Assembly (NCBI GenBank): GCA_032718865.1
Contig: JALUTQ010000027.1
Location: forward strand, 186,001-250,000
Length of the DNA stretch: 64,000 nucleotides
Reading direction: 5' to 3'
Source: Tilletia caries
Lineage: Eukaryota; Basidiomycota; Exobasidiomycetes; Tilletiales; Tilletiaceae
The first letter of the stretch is position 1, and each line of letters opens with the position of its first letter. The position numbers and the translations under genes were made by a program. The notes under the pieces are model-generated. The model saw only the letters and a program-made list of their open reading frames with translations, did no database searches and was not told the origin of the DNA. Shown piece by piece: positions 56,462 to 64,000 of this stretch.

Positions 56462-57734
56462 GTACGTTCTCAAGGAGCATCGGCGGGTGAACGCGGGGAA
56501 GGGGCGAATCCAGCTCAACAGTTTCGGGGGAAGCAATAATGTTGACACGATGATCCCCTCCGCGTTCCCGCCTCCTCTCGGGTCTCACTCTTTCCCAGAG
56601 GATGAGACCGCCTTGCGTCTCGCCCTGTTTCCAAACGTCCCGGCCGCCGAAAGACTTTTGAAATGGCGGCCGGGCCTCATGCCCAGTCCAACTCTCCTTC
56701 TCTCTTCCGGCTCCCCTCTTCCAGCCTCGACTCATCTCAGTCTCGTCGTCGCTCACACGCTCCAGGCGGCTCTGGAAACCTCCACGCGCGCCAACTATGG
56801 CTACAGCGTGGGGGTGTTCATGCGTTTCTGTTTCGATCTCGGCCTCTCCGTCCGCCACATCTTTCCAATTTCAGAAGGTCTTATTCTCGCTTTTGTCTGC
56901 GCGCAAGCAGGTTCGCGCGCACGAAAGACAGTCGGTAATCACCTCGCGGCTCTCGCAGCGTGGCACGAGACCTGGGGTCTGCGGTGGCAGCGGTTCGACA
57001 TCATCGACCGCGCACTTCAGGGCGTGGGGAAGCTGGCCCCAACTAAGCTCCCGCTCCGTCCTCCTGTTGAACTTCCCGACCTCTTCTCTGCTCGTCTTTT
57101 TCTCGATCCAACTCATAATCCACTGCACGCTGCTGTATGGGAGTGCGCTCTCATGTCTTTCTGGTCGGCCTGTCGCCTTGGGGAGACCACCGTTCCTTCC
57201 GCGACCTATTTCAATCCCGCCCGTCATGTCACCCGGGCGGCAGTGGGCCCCGTTCGTTCTCTCCCTGACGGCTCCCACGCGCTGGGAGTAGCCCTTCCTT
57301 GGACGAAGACCACCCGCCAGGACGGGATGACAAAGGTTCTGTGCACACAAATGGCTGAACTGGATCCCGTGCAGGCCTTGTTGTGGCATCTATCTCTCAA
57401 CTCTGTCCCCAGTCTCGATTCTGCTTCTACCTCCCTCTTCTCTTACAAAGTCCGTGCGGGCTCAGGCTGGCGGATGACTCCACTGTCGAAGGTGACCATG
57501 CTCAATACCTTTGCTGACGCCCTGCGCATGGCGGGGCGCCCATCGTTCTCCGGTCATTCTTTCCGCATTGGGGCAGCCACTTACTATTGGCATGCCGGCG
57601 CCACCGTGGAGGAGATCAAACTTTTGGGAGGCTGGGCCTCCGACTCCTTTAGAGTCTATCTCCGTGATCCTGTTCTCGGCCTCGCTCCTCTGCAGCGCCG
57701 TCTGGGCCCGTCTTCTCCGCCTCCTGCATCCTGA
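56361..57734 (+). CDS. Tyrosine recombinase of the DIRS-like element
   Basis: One open frame of up to 457 codons overlaps the end of RNase H in another phase, so the true start is probably a little inside it. The catalytic set is visible: Arg in 'SACRLGETT' (about 57167-57190), H-x-x-R in 'GHSFRIGAATYYW' (about 57553-57591), Trp in 'LLGGWASDSF' and the nucleophile Tyr in 'RVYLRD' (about 57652-57669). An N-terminal SAM-like region ('STRANYGYSVGVFMRFC') fits core DNA binding. In this class the recombinase inserts circular cDNA without target duplication. The frame has no stop or shift. Confidence 0.8.
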   Translation: MAHRVACSRTAHGCPQSSFPRPSFLTSMLFPSIEYVLKEHRRVNAGKGRIQLNSFGGSNNVDTMIPSAFPPPLGSHSFPEDETALRLALFPNVPAAERLLKWRPGLMPSPTLLLSSGSPLPASTHLSLVVAHTLQAALETSTRANYGYSVGVFMRFCFDLGLSVRHIFPISEGLILAFVCAQAGSRARKTVGNHLAALAAWHETWGLRWQRFDIIDRALQGVGKLAPTKLPLRPPVELPDLFSARLFLDPTHNPLHAAVWECALMSFWSACRLGETTVPSATYFNPARHVTRAAVGPVRSLPDGSHALGVALPWTKTTRQDGMTKVLCTQMAELDPVQALLWHLSLNSVPSLDSASTSLFSYKVRAGSGWRMTPLSKVTMLNTFADALRMAGRPSFSGHSFRIGAATYYWHAGATVEEIKLLGGWASDSFRVYLRDPVLGLAPLQRRLGPSSPPPAS

Positions 57735-58682
57735 CACGTTTCTGAATCTTGATCTCTCTGCATCCTCGGGCCCTGCGTTTCCCTCTGTCCACTGCTCCTT
57801 GCGCTCTCCTCTCTCAGTCTCTCCTGCTTCCTCCGCTCTGAAAGCTCAAAATTTCACCACTCGTATCCACACTTTACCGTAACGCTGTGGTTTCCTCCGT
57901 CCATCCGTCGGCGCCTCAGAGTCAGGCCCTCAGCAATACCTTCCAACCTCCGTCGGTTTAAGTTCTTCTGCCCTCCGTGTAAGTGGGCTCACTACGTCCC
58001 GCCTCTCTGCGAACGCCTTTCCGTAGTAAGTCGTCCTCAGGCGGCCCTTCATGCCACTCTCATGGTCTCTGCCAGCCGCTTCGCTTCACTGTCGAGCCTC
58101 ATGATCGCTTTACTTCGGGCAAGAATGGGCTGGCGGGACGCGCTCTCAGAGCTACAGACAGAAAGGGCAAAGGGACAGACTGACAGGAGGGCCAGACCCT
58201 AGCGTCTGGGTCTTACAGACATGTGCATCGCTGATGCACTGAAACGGATAGACGCTCCGCTGCTGTACCATCAGAAAAATCCAGTGAACGAGGCACAAAT
58301 TTGTGAAGATAGAGGAGAGGAGAGAAAAGAGAGAGAAGATACAGCACAGTCCGTGTAGAGATTTGGAGCCAGGGGAACGCCCTGAATCCCGAGCTGGGAA
58401 AGCTCGAAGTGAGATTATCGAGGTCGAAGAGGACGAGATGATTTCCGGAGGTCAGGGAAGGAGGAAAGAAGCAGGCCAATTGATGGGGAGTGAGGGGACG
58501 AAGAGGGAGAATAAGGGTACGTTTCCGAGTTTGGTGAATGAATTCCGTTGATGCGAGGCCAAGTGTGTGGGATGGGTTCCGTTTGAAAGTTGCGGCAGAT
58601 TTCGAATCCAAGTGTGTGGGAAGAAGAAGAATGTGGGGGGCGAGGAGATAGGCAGGGCGAGGCGGGTGTTGTGCGATGGTAT
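57735..58682. other. 3' region of the DIRS-like element and intergenic sequence
   Basis: CT-rich sequence with no gene follows the recombinase stop. The split repeats expected for this class should lie here, but I could not match them to the left side by eye. The stem GACCCTAGCGTCTGGGTC at 58195-58212 is a notable inverted repeat (GACCC...GGGTC). Confidence 0.35.
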
Positions 58683-59927
58683 CTATAGCGTCACAGTGAC
58701 GGCGACGATGAGCATGATCGGCAAGAGAGCGAGGACGGCGGAAACCGAGCGGGTGTGGATGGCGGCATTTTTGGAGCTTGGAGTGGCGAGCTGCGTGATG
58801 GTCAACAGCGCCACTCGACCATCCTGCGAAGGCTGGCCGGGCAAGGCCACATCAGGATGATTGATACCATCGCTGGTGGCATTGAGCAAGACGCCTGCAG
58901 GGATCCATTCGACAGTTGTGTTGAATCGATATCCTTGCCAGTAGGTTCCATTAGGGTTGGTTGCGTTGCCCACAAGCTCGTCCCTGCCGGCATTGTAGCC
59001 GTTCAGCGCAATCATGTGACCGAGCTTGGCAGAAAGCTCTACGGAGACTGCGAGGAAATATGCGCCCGTCTTTGCCTGTGGCCACCATCGGAGATGGTTA
59101 CCGCCGATGACGCTCTCCTTGCAGGTTCCGATGTAGGGGTCTCCGTAGTTCCACCTTAAGACGCCATTGTCGCCGGTCCCATCATTTCCCTGGGTAAGGT
59201 TACCCTTGCCATCGCCGAGGTTGGCCAACTGGGATGAGCCGTTGGTCTGACCAAGACAAGAGACGCCCAAATTGACGCTAGTTGCCCAGCGCAAAAAGCC
59301 TTCTACGTCGACAACGCCTGGGGAGGACCGTCCAGAGATGATAGCGTTGATGGGCTCGCCGTAAAGCAAGTTGGGCTGTCCATCGGGCATGGGCAAGATG
59401 GTGGTCATGAAGCCAGTGTCGTCAAGGAGCGGGTTCAGAAAGTCGATCGTTGTCCTACCGGGGACGAAATTGGAGAGAATGTTGGCTGGCATGGTGGCCA
59501 TTGGCGGGGCGGTCGAATTGACGGCGGGAGAGCCCGTAGGATTTGGAGCCGAGACAGTTGCATTTCCGGTTGAAGAAGAAGAAGAAGAAAAAGCAGAAGA
59601 AGATGCAGAGATTGTGTTGTTGACCGGTGCCGTTGTGGTAGCCGATGAGGAAGGTGCTGCTGTGAGAAGAGGGGCTGAAGTCGAGGTCGCGGTCGAACTC
59701 GATGACGACGACGACACCGCTGATGATGATGATCTTGTCGGTATTGACGGCGACGACTGCCTGCGTTCGAATGGCGTCGCTGATGATGCGGTCGTGAGGA
59801 GTGACAGGAGGCAGAGGGTGAGGAGCAAGAGCGGGTACCTTCGCCCTCGCCGTCTCTGTTGCCGCTGTTGTTCGTCTTGTCCGTCGCGCGCGCTCATCAT
59901 CATCAGTGTCGTGGTCGTCGTGGTCAC
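58683..59927 (-). CDS. Predicted GPI-anchored, glycosylated cell-surface protein
   Basis: A single exon of 414 residues. A cationic start and hydrophobic core ('YPLLLLTLCLLSLLTTASSA') form a signal peptide. It is followed by a Ser/Thr-rich stretch (about residues 50-120) suited to O-mannosylation, and many N-x-S/T sites ('NNTIS', 'NGSSQ', 'NGTYW', 'NATSD'). A conserved-looking globular part ('PGVVDVEGFLRWATSVNLG', 'GVLRWNYGDPYIGTC', 'GNHLRWWPQ', 'TGAYFLAVSVE') precedes a hydrophobic tail ('VLALLPIMLIVAVTVTL'), the usual GPI signal. No enzyme family is recognised. It is divergent from the ABC gene across 235 bp. Confidence 0.7.
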   Translation of the reverse strand: MTTTTTTLMMMSARDGQDEQQRQQRRRGRRYPLLLLTLCLLSLLTTASSATPFERRQSSPSIPTRSSSSAVSSSSSSSTATSTSAPLLTAAPSSSATTTAPVNNTISASSSAFSSSSSSTGNATVSAPNPTGSPAVNSTAPPMATMPANILSNFVPGRTTIDFLNPLLDDTGFMTTILPMPDGQPNLLYGEPINAIISGRSSPGVVDVEGFLRWATSVNLGVSCLGQTNGSSQLANLGDGKGNLTQGNDGTGDNGVLRWNYGDPYIGTCKESVIGGNHLRWWPQAKTGAYFLAVSVELSAKLGHMIALNGYNAGRDELVGNATNPNGTYWQGYRFNTTVEWIPAGVLLNATSDGINHPDVALPGQPSQDGRVALLTITQLATPSSKNAAIHTRSVSAVLALLPIMLIVAVTVTL

Positions 59928-60162
59928 AGACCGTCTTCAGCAGCACCACTAGGGAGTCGGCTCAGGGAGTGAAGGGTACATGATGGCGAGGTGAGGGAGA
60001 GCAAGACAAGTGACATATAGGTAATCAGACTCCGAAGCTGAGACTGAGACCCGTCCTGAGACTGAGGATGAGGTGGAGAAGGCTGAGGATGAGATCGAGA
60101 AGGTCCAAGATGAGCTCGAGCGAGGCCAGTCCTGACTTGGAATACAGATACACTTTTCGATC

Positions 60163-62265
60163 ATGGCAGGAGCAAGAAGCGCACTGATCCAGCTGACGTC
60201 TCTTCCTCTTCCCTCTGCCTCCCGTCCGCTCACCTGGTCCCTCTCCTCCCCCTCCACACCCTGCTGGGCCATCGTCGCGCCGTCTTCCACTCCCGCCCCA
60301 CAGACAGTAAAGCAACATCTCATCAACATCATCAGCACGGCAGGCTCGGCGCGCTGCCGAGACCATGTCCATCATGCGCCCTTGCTCAGACACCAAGGCG
60401 CCATACGGTCCCTCACCTTGACCAACAGAGGTCCGGCACAGTCGGCCTCCTCAGCATCAGCATCGCCTGCGACGGCCCCAACAGCCTCAGCTGCCTTTGT
60501 CGACTACTCGGCGCGTTATGGAGCCATTCGGGACACAGATGCGACCACGCTGTTCGAGTCTATCCTCGCCACTCACGATGTTCAGACAGGCAGCATAGCC
60601 CGGCGGGCCTTCATGCCGGATCCGCTCGCCTCGGCTGGGGTTCAGCCCTCTCAGCGTTTGCTCAAACAGCACGCAGACCAGAAGACCATCGATCGTGCCG
60701 TTCGCCTTCGTGATCGCATACTTGCCCTCGGCCCTTATCTCAACGTCACACCTGAGTTGCTTCAGCGACCCCTCATCGCCCTCTCCAATGGACAACTCAC
60801 AAGAGCCAAGATCCTCTCGGCCCTCCTTCCCGCTCGCGATCCTTCCCCTACACTCACCTCGGACGGCCAGGAAGATAATAAAAGCGCTCTCGAACTCCTC
60901 ATCCTCGACCTGCCCTTTTCAGGTCTCGACCCGCCCTCGCGGACCCGTCTGTCCCAACTGTTGACTACCTTACACGCTCAACAAGCTCCCCGTATTCTAC
61001 TCGCACTGAGGGAAGGAGATCCTCTACCCGCCGAGCTCGTCTCACATGTGCTCTGGATCAAACAGCTTCCCTCGTCCAAGGGCGGAGAGAAGGAAAATGA
61101 CGCTGTCGAGGTACTCGCGCTCACGAGGGAAGAGTATGAGGAAGAACAGCGGAACATCGCGTCCAAGCATCCCTCCTCCGCTTCCGCCGTTTCAGAGCTA
61201 CCTCCGCCATATTCTCCGAGCGGACCTACCTCCTTTTCGCTTGCCGATCTGTCCACGCTGCCCCCGTCCCCACCGGGATCACCAGAGCAAGTACTCGCCA
61301 ATGCTCAAGCAAACGTCGGGACTGGAAGAGAAAAGAGTCAAGCAGCCTACGTCGAGATGCGAAATGTCAGCATTCAATACAAAGGCTTTCATGCACTCAA
61401 GGTGCGTTCTTGCCTTGAAAACTGCACCCACTTCTCCTTGATGGCCCCTGAAGAGGAGTATGTACATTCTGACATCCATGTGTGTAAACAGAACATCGAC
61501 CTCACCCTCCGCCCAGGTTCCCGTCTGATCCTAGCAGGACCCAACGGATCAGGCAAGACAACCATCCTCTCTCTCCTCCTGGGCGACCACCCGCTCTCCT
61601 TCTCCTTCCCATCGACCAGCACCTCCACATCCTCATCCAACTCAGACCCAGCGCTCTCCCTCTTCGGCAACGCCCGCTCAGCCCAATCGAACGCCTCCCC
61701 GCTCCTCGCTCGCAAGGTCGGCCATACATCCCCGGAACTGTTTCGTGCCTTTCCCCGGCAGACCGACCTTGATCGAGGCGGGCTCTCGTTAGCGCAAGCC
61801 ATCGGCTCCGGCTTCGAAGGCGTCTTCGTGAGGAGGCCACTGGAGATCGGTGGGCCCAGGGAAACCCGAGTCCGCGAGCTCGTCAGAGGCTTTGCGGATC
61901 TCTTCCGCGGGTACGGCTTGAGCCACGACGACGGAAGGGACGCCTCCGATGAAGAAGCCTTGACGAACCTCCTCCACAAGACTCCCTTTGCAACCCTCTC
62001 ACCAGGCTCCCAGTCCCTCGCCCTCCTCCTCCGTGCGACAGTCCACAATCCTTCGCTTCTCATCCTCGACGAGCCCTTTGCAGGCATGGACTCAGCCCAG
62101 ATCGAGCGAGCCCGCGTCTTTGTCGATCGGGTCGCTTGGGCTGCGGAGGAGAGGGAGAGGGAAGAAAAGGCCATGGTTCTTATATCCCATTACGAGCAGG
62201 AATGGCCGGCGAGCTTTGGGGAGTTGGTCAGGTTGGACGAGGGTTATGTGGTAGAGCGGATCTAG
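60163..62265 (+). CDS. Soluble twin-ABC ATPase (YDR061W-like)
   Basis: Exons 60163-61401 and 61492-62265 (90-bp intron GTGCGT...AAACAG) give 670 residues. There are no membrane spans, and two nucleotide-binding domains. The first is degenerate: Walker A is unrecognisable, but 'LSNGQLTRAKI' and 'ELLILDLPFSGLD' are there. The second has Walker A 'GPNGSGKTT', a signature-like 'LSPGSQSLALLL', Walker B 'SLLILDEPFAGMD' and an H-loop in 'VLISHYEQEW'. A PY-like linker 'ELPPPYSPSGPT' separates them. The layout resembles yeast YDR061W, an ABC protein without a membrane part whose role is poorly known. The N-terminus is Ser/Pro/Arg-rich and could target mitochondria. The intron length is a multiple of three and has no stop, so an unspliced form would stay in frame. 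Confidence 0.75.
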   Translation: MAGARSALIQLTSLPLPSASRPLTWSLSSPSTPCWAIVAPSSTPAPQTVKQHLINIISTAGSARCRDHVHHAPLLRHQGAIRSLTLTNRGPAQSASSASASPATAPTASAAFVDYSARYGAIRDTDATTLFESILATHDVQTGSIARRAFMPDPLASAGVQPSQRLLKQHADQKTIDRAVRLRDRILALGPYLNVTPELLQRPLIALSNGQLTRAKILSALLPARDPSPTLTSDGQEDNKSALELLILDLPFSGLDPPSRTRLSQLLTTLHAQQAPRILLALREGDPLPAELVSHVLWIKQLPSSKGGEKENDAVEVLALTREEYEEEQRNIASKHPSSASAVSELPPPYSPSGPTSFSLADLSTLPPSPPGSPEQVLANAQANVGTGREKSQAAYVEMRNVSIQYKGFHALKVRSCLENCTHFSLMAPEEEYVHSDIHVCKQNIDLTLRPGSRLILAGPNGSGKTTILSLLLGDHPLSFSFPSTSTSTSSSNSDPALSLFGNARSAQSNASPLLARKVGHTSPELFRAFPRQTDLDRGGLSLAQAIGSGFEGVFVRRPLEIGGPRETRVRELVRGFADLFRGYGLSHDDGRDASDEEALTNLLHKTPFATLSPGSQSLALLLRATVHNPSLLILDEPFAGMDSAQIERARVFVDRVAWAAEEREREEKAMVLISHYEQEWPASFGELVRLDEGYVVERI

Positions 62266-63117
62266 CTCTCTCTTCCCTTGGATACCTCCTAATCTTATTC
62301 TGCACATCAGCTCAAGAGAGCACACACATCTCACCCAGACGAGCGGACGAGTCTATACGCGAGACGGGGAAAAATGCACGTCAAAGAGAGATGTCGGGGT
62401 ATGCGCCCTGTCCATTGAAGCGTCGAAACAGGAATGGAGCATGTGAAGAGGCCTTGAAGGTGGACGAGAGAAGAAAAAGAGAAAGATGGTCGTCGACTGG
62501 GGGGACCGAAGATATTCGTACATTCAGAGTAGAGAGAGGAAGAGAGGAGAGCAGAAAAGGGTGAGAAGAATTCTATCATTGTTGCGATCTGTGTGTGTTG
62601 GAGCGAGAAAGGAGGAAGTTGATGAAAAAAAGCTTGAGTCCGACATCGAGGAAGCCCTCCCGGGAAGAGAGAGGACCGAGTTTTGAGGCGGGTGTCGAAT
62701 CGAAGCCGCAGATGAGTTCAGTTCCCCTGGCCGTCTTGGGGAAGAGGAGAGGAGCCTCGTCTCGTTCGTGCATTCCACCGGAGATAATGTGTAGTCGTGC
62801 GTGATGGGTGATCGTGTGCGCTTGGGGCGGTACGGCTTCACGGAGAGGGGCGAAGGTTGGTCGTAAAAGGAGAGCAGAGGGAAAGGAGGGATTGGAAGAC
62901 TGTATGTGTATGCGTCTGCAGGAGTTTGGATACAGGAGGAAGAGATGAGATCTTGGGAAAGCGAAACCAAAATCGGACAGGGACATGGGAAGTCGAGATC
63001 CCCACGTCTTTGCCGGCAAACGAGAGCGTCGTGACGAACATGACCGGAACGCAAGACCCCTGCATCTCCGGGGATAGGGTGGTGGCGAGCAGAGTGGCGA
63101 CCGCTTCAGGATGTGGG
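62266..63117. other. Convergent intergenic region, no gene seen
   Basis: It lies between the stop of the ABC gene (62265) and the stop of the SNF1 beta gene (63118). It is purine-rich, with no motif-bearing frame. Confidence 0.5.
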
Positions 63118-64000
63118 TCACTTGACAGGCCGATGGAACACCGTTGTGACATACTGTAGTACCGACGAAAAGCCAGCGACAGACAGAGAATCGACAAAGG
63201 GTCAGCCAGATATTCCGATAGTAGCGAGCCCAGCGCCCGCCTGTCCTCTCCCCTCAAGGTAAAAGAGGTAAATGGAAGCTCAAAAAGGCGACTCACCTTG
63301 CGCTTGTACCGAGTCGTGGTACCGACAGCCAACACGCCCTTCCTGATCGAGCTCGCCGTCAGGTGGGACAGCACAACATGATTCGGCGCAGGCAGCACAC
63401 TGTTGTCATCCACAGCACCCTCCAGACCCGCGGGCCCGGAGTTCAAGATGACCTTCTCGAGCTGGCGCGGCAATGACGGCGGACCGGGAAGGGAAGAGTG
63501 GTGCTCATGAGCGTGCTTTCCTTGTTTAGCGTAGGCCTCCAGTCGCTCGTGCTCCCTTTCCTCGGCAATCTGCGCTTGGATAATGACTTCGGGGATCTCA
63601 TGCGTCCAAGAATCCGCCTCGGCTTTCGACTCTGGATGCAATTGGAAGTAGTGCGGCAAATCGACAGGTAAACTCGGACAAGGTCAGCAAAAAGGCATTC
63701 GATCACCCTATTGTACACCACGCGCAAACTCACTGAGATCATCGCCAAAGACGTCGTCCAAACTAGCTCTTGGTCGATCATCGTCCAAGTCGAACCTAGC
63801 ATACATGGGGGTGATCTTCAGATCAGTATGCTGGTTTCCAGGTCCTGCCGTCCCTGAGCTGGATGTCGTGCTCTCGGCATAATAACTCGTCCGCTTGTCG
63901 TCACCAGGAGTGGCACCCGGTCTTGTGGCGGCCGCAGCACGCTCGTCGTTCGGTGGATGGCTCGAATGTACAATGCCGTCGAGGGACGCAGCTGTCGGGT
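63118..64000 (-). CDS. SNF1/AMPK beta subunit, C-terminal part (runs off the edge)
   Basis: Minus-strand exons, 5' to 3': from beyond 64000 to 63734, then 63631-63297 and 63153-63118 (introns 102 and 143 bp). The C-terminal AMPKBI domain is clear: 'PPSLPRQLEKVILN', 'PAPNHVVLSHLTASSI', 'VGTTTRYKRK', then across the last intron 'YVTTVFHRPVK' and stop. This domain bridges the alpha (Snf1) and gamma (Snf4) subunits of the glucose-sensing kinase. The preceding linker has 'SWTHEIPEVI' and 'LDDVFGDDL'. The glycogen-binding (CBM48) domain and the start codon lie outside the window. Phases agree at both introns when the acceptor at 63631 is used. Confidence 0.85.

Larger units (their letters stand above)
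52350..57734 (+). mobile_element. DIRS/Ngaro-like tyrosine-recombinase retroelement
   Basis: A coding order of gag, RT, RNase H and tyrosine recombinase, with no aspartic protease or DDE integrase and no LTR, defines this class. Overlapping frames are typical. No methyltransferase domain was recognised, which favours Ngaro/PAT-like over classical DIRS. Split direct or inverted terminal repeats were not identified by eye, so the outer ends are unknown and the coordinates cover the coding part only. Damage is light: a few frameshifts in gag and one in RT-RNase H. Confidence 0.8.

Noticed and set aside
1..64000. CRISPR arrays, rRNA, tRNA genes, bacterial-type operons
   Set aside because: None seen; the repeats lack regular spacer structure and the gene architecture is eukaryotic.

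Overview
This is a nuclear window from a GC-rich, intron-dense fungus, most probably a basidiomycete yeast or smut/rust-clade fungus. The evidence is the short (about 60-120 bp) GT-AG introns and the mix of fungal genes: a division I chitin synthase, a PacC/Rim101 pH regulator, a SNF1 beta subunit, and a RAD51 paralog. The transposon load also fits: hAT, MULE, PIF/Harbinger and Tc1/mariner relics, copia, LINE and a tyrosine-recombinase (DIRS/Ngaro-like) retroelement. Genus cannot be decided from sequence alone.

Layout. 1-5.97 kb: the 3' end of a LINE split by a hAT-type non-autonomous element, then an internally deleted copia element. 5.97-7.5 kb: no recognised gene. 7.5-9.5 kb: a graveyard of host-gene relics, namely a secreted protein, a glutamine:fructose-6-phosphate aminotransferase lacking its middle, and a hexose-transporter fragment. 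10.1-14.7 kb: a nearly intact hAT transposase gene with one frameshift, then a subterminal-repeat block carrying a nested mariner-type MITE. 14.9-18.7 kb: three more hAT-type elements with the same TAAGGATGGGC/TAAGGATGAGC ends, beside a RecQ-like helicase fragment and a Harbinger fragment. 19.2-22.7 kb: an element packed with GGGCAA motifs, then a MULE transposase with a broken N-terminus. 22.7-25.7 kb: no recognised protein.

25.7-49.5 kb is a host gene island. It holds two hypothetical genes, PacC/Rim101 with a cluster of GCCAAG sites in its own upstream region, and a 2,226-residue protein joining an N-terminal chromodomain to a GW-repeat region. That protein is the most interesting object here: it resembles the two halves of the nuclear RNAi adaptor (chromatin reader plus Argonaute hook) fused in one chain. 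Next come a divergently transcribed chitin synthase, a multi-pass membrane protein and a RAD51 paralog. 49.5-51 kb: a foldback MITE and a GH55 glucanase relic. 52.3-57.7 kb: a DIRS-like retroelement (gag, RT-RNase H, tyrosine recombinase). 58.7-64 kb: a GPI-anchored protein, a soluble twin-ABC ATPase, and the C-terminal part of the AMPK/SNF1 beta subunit running off the right edge.

Exon joins were made by hand from splice consensus and reading phase. Family assignments come from recognised motifs, not from database searches.
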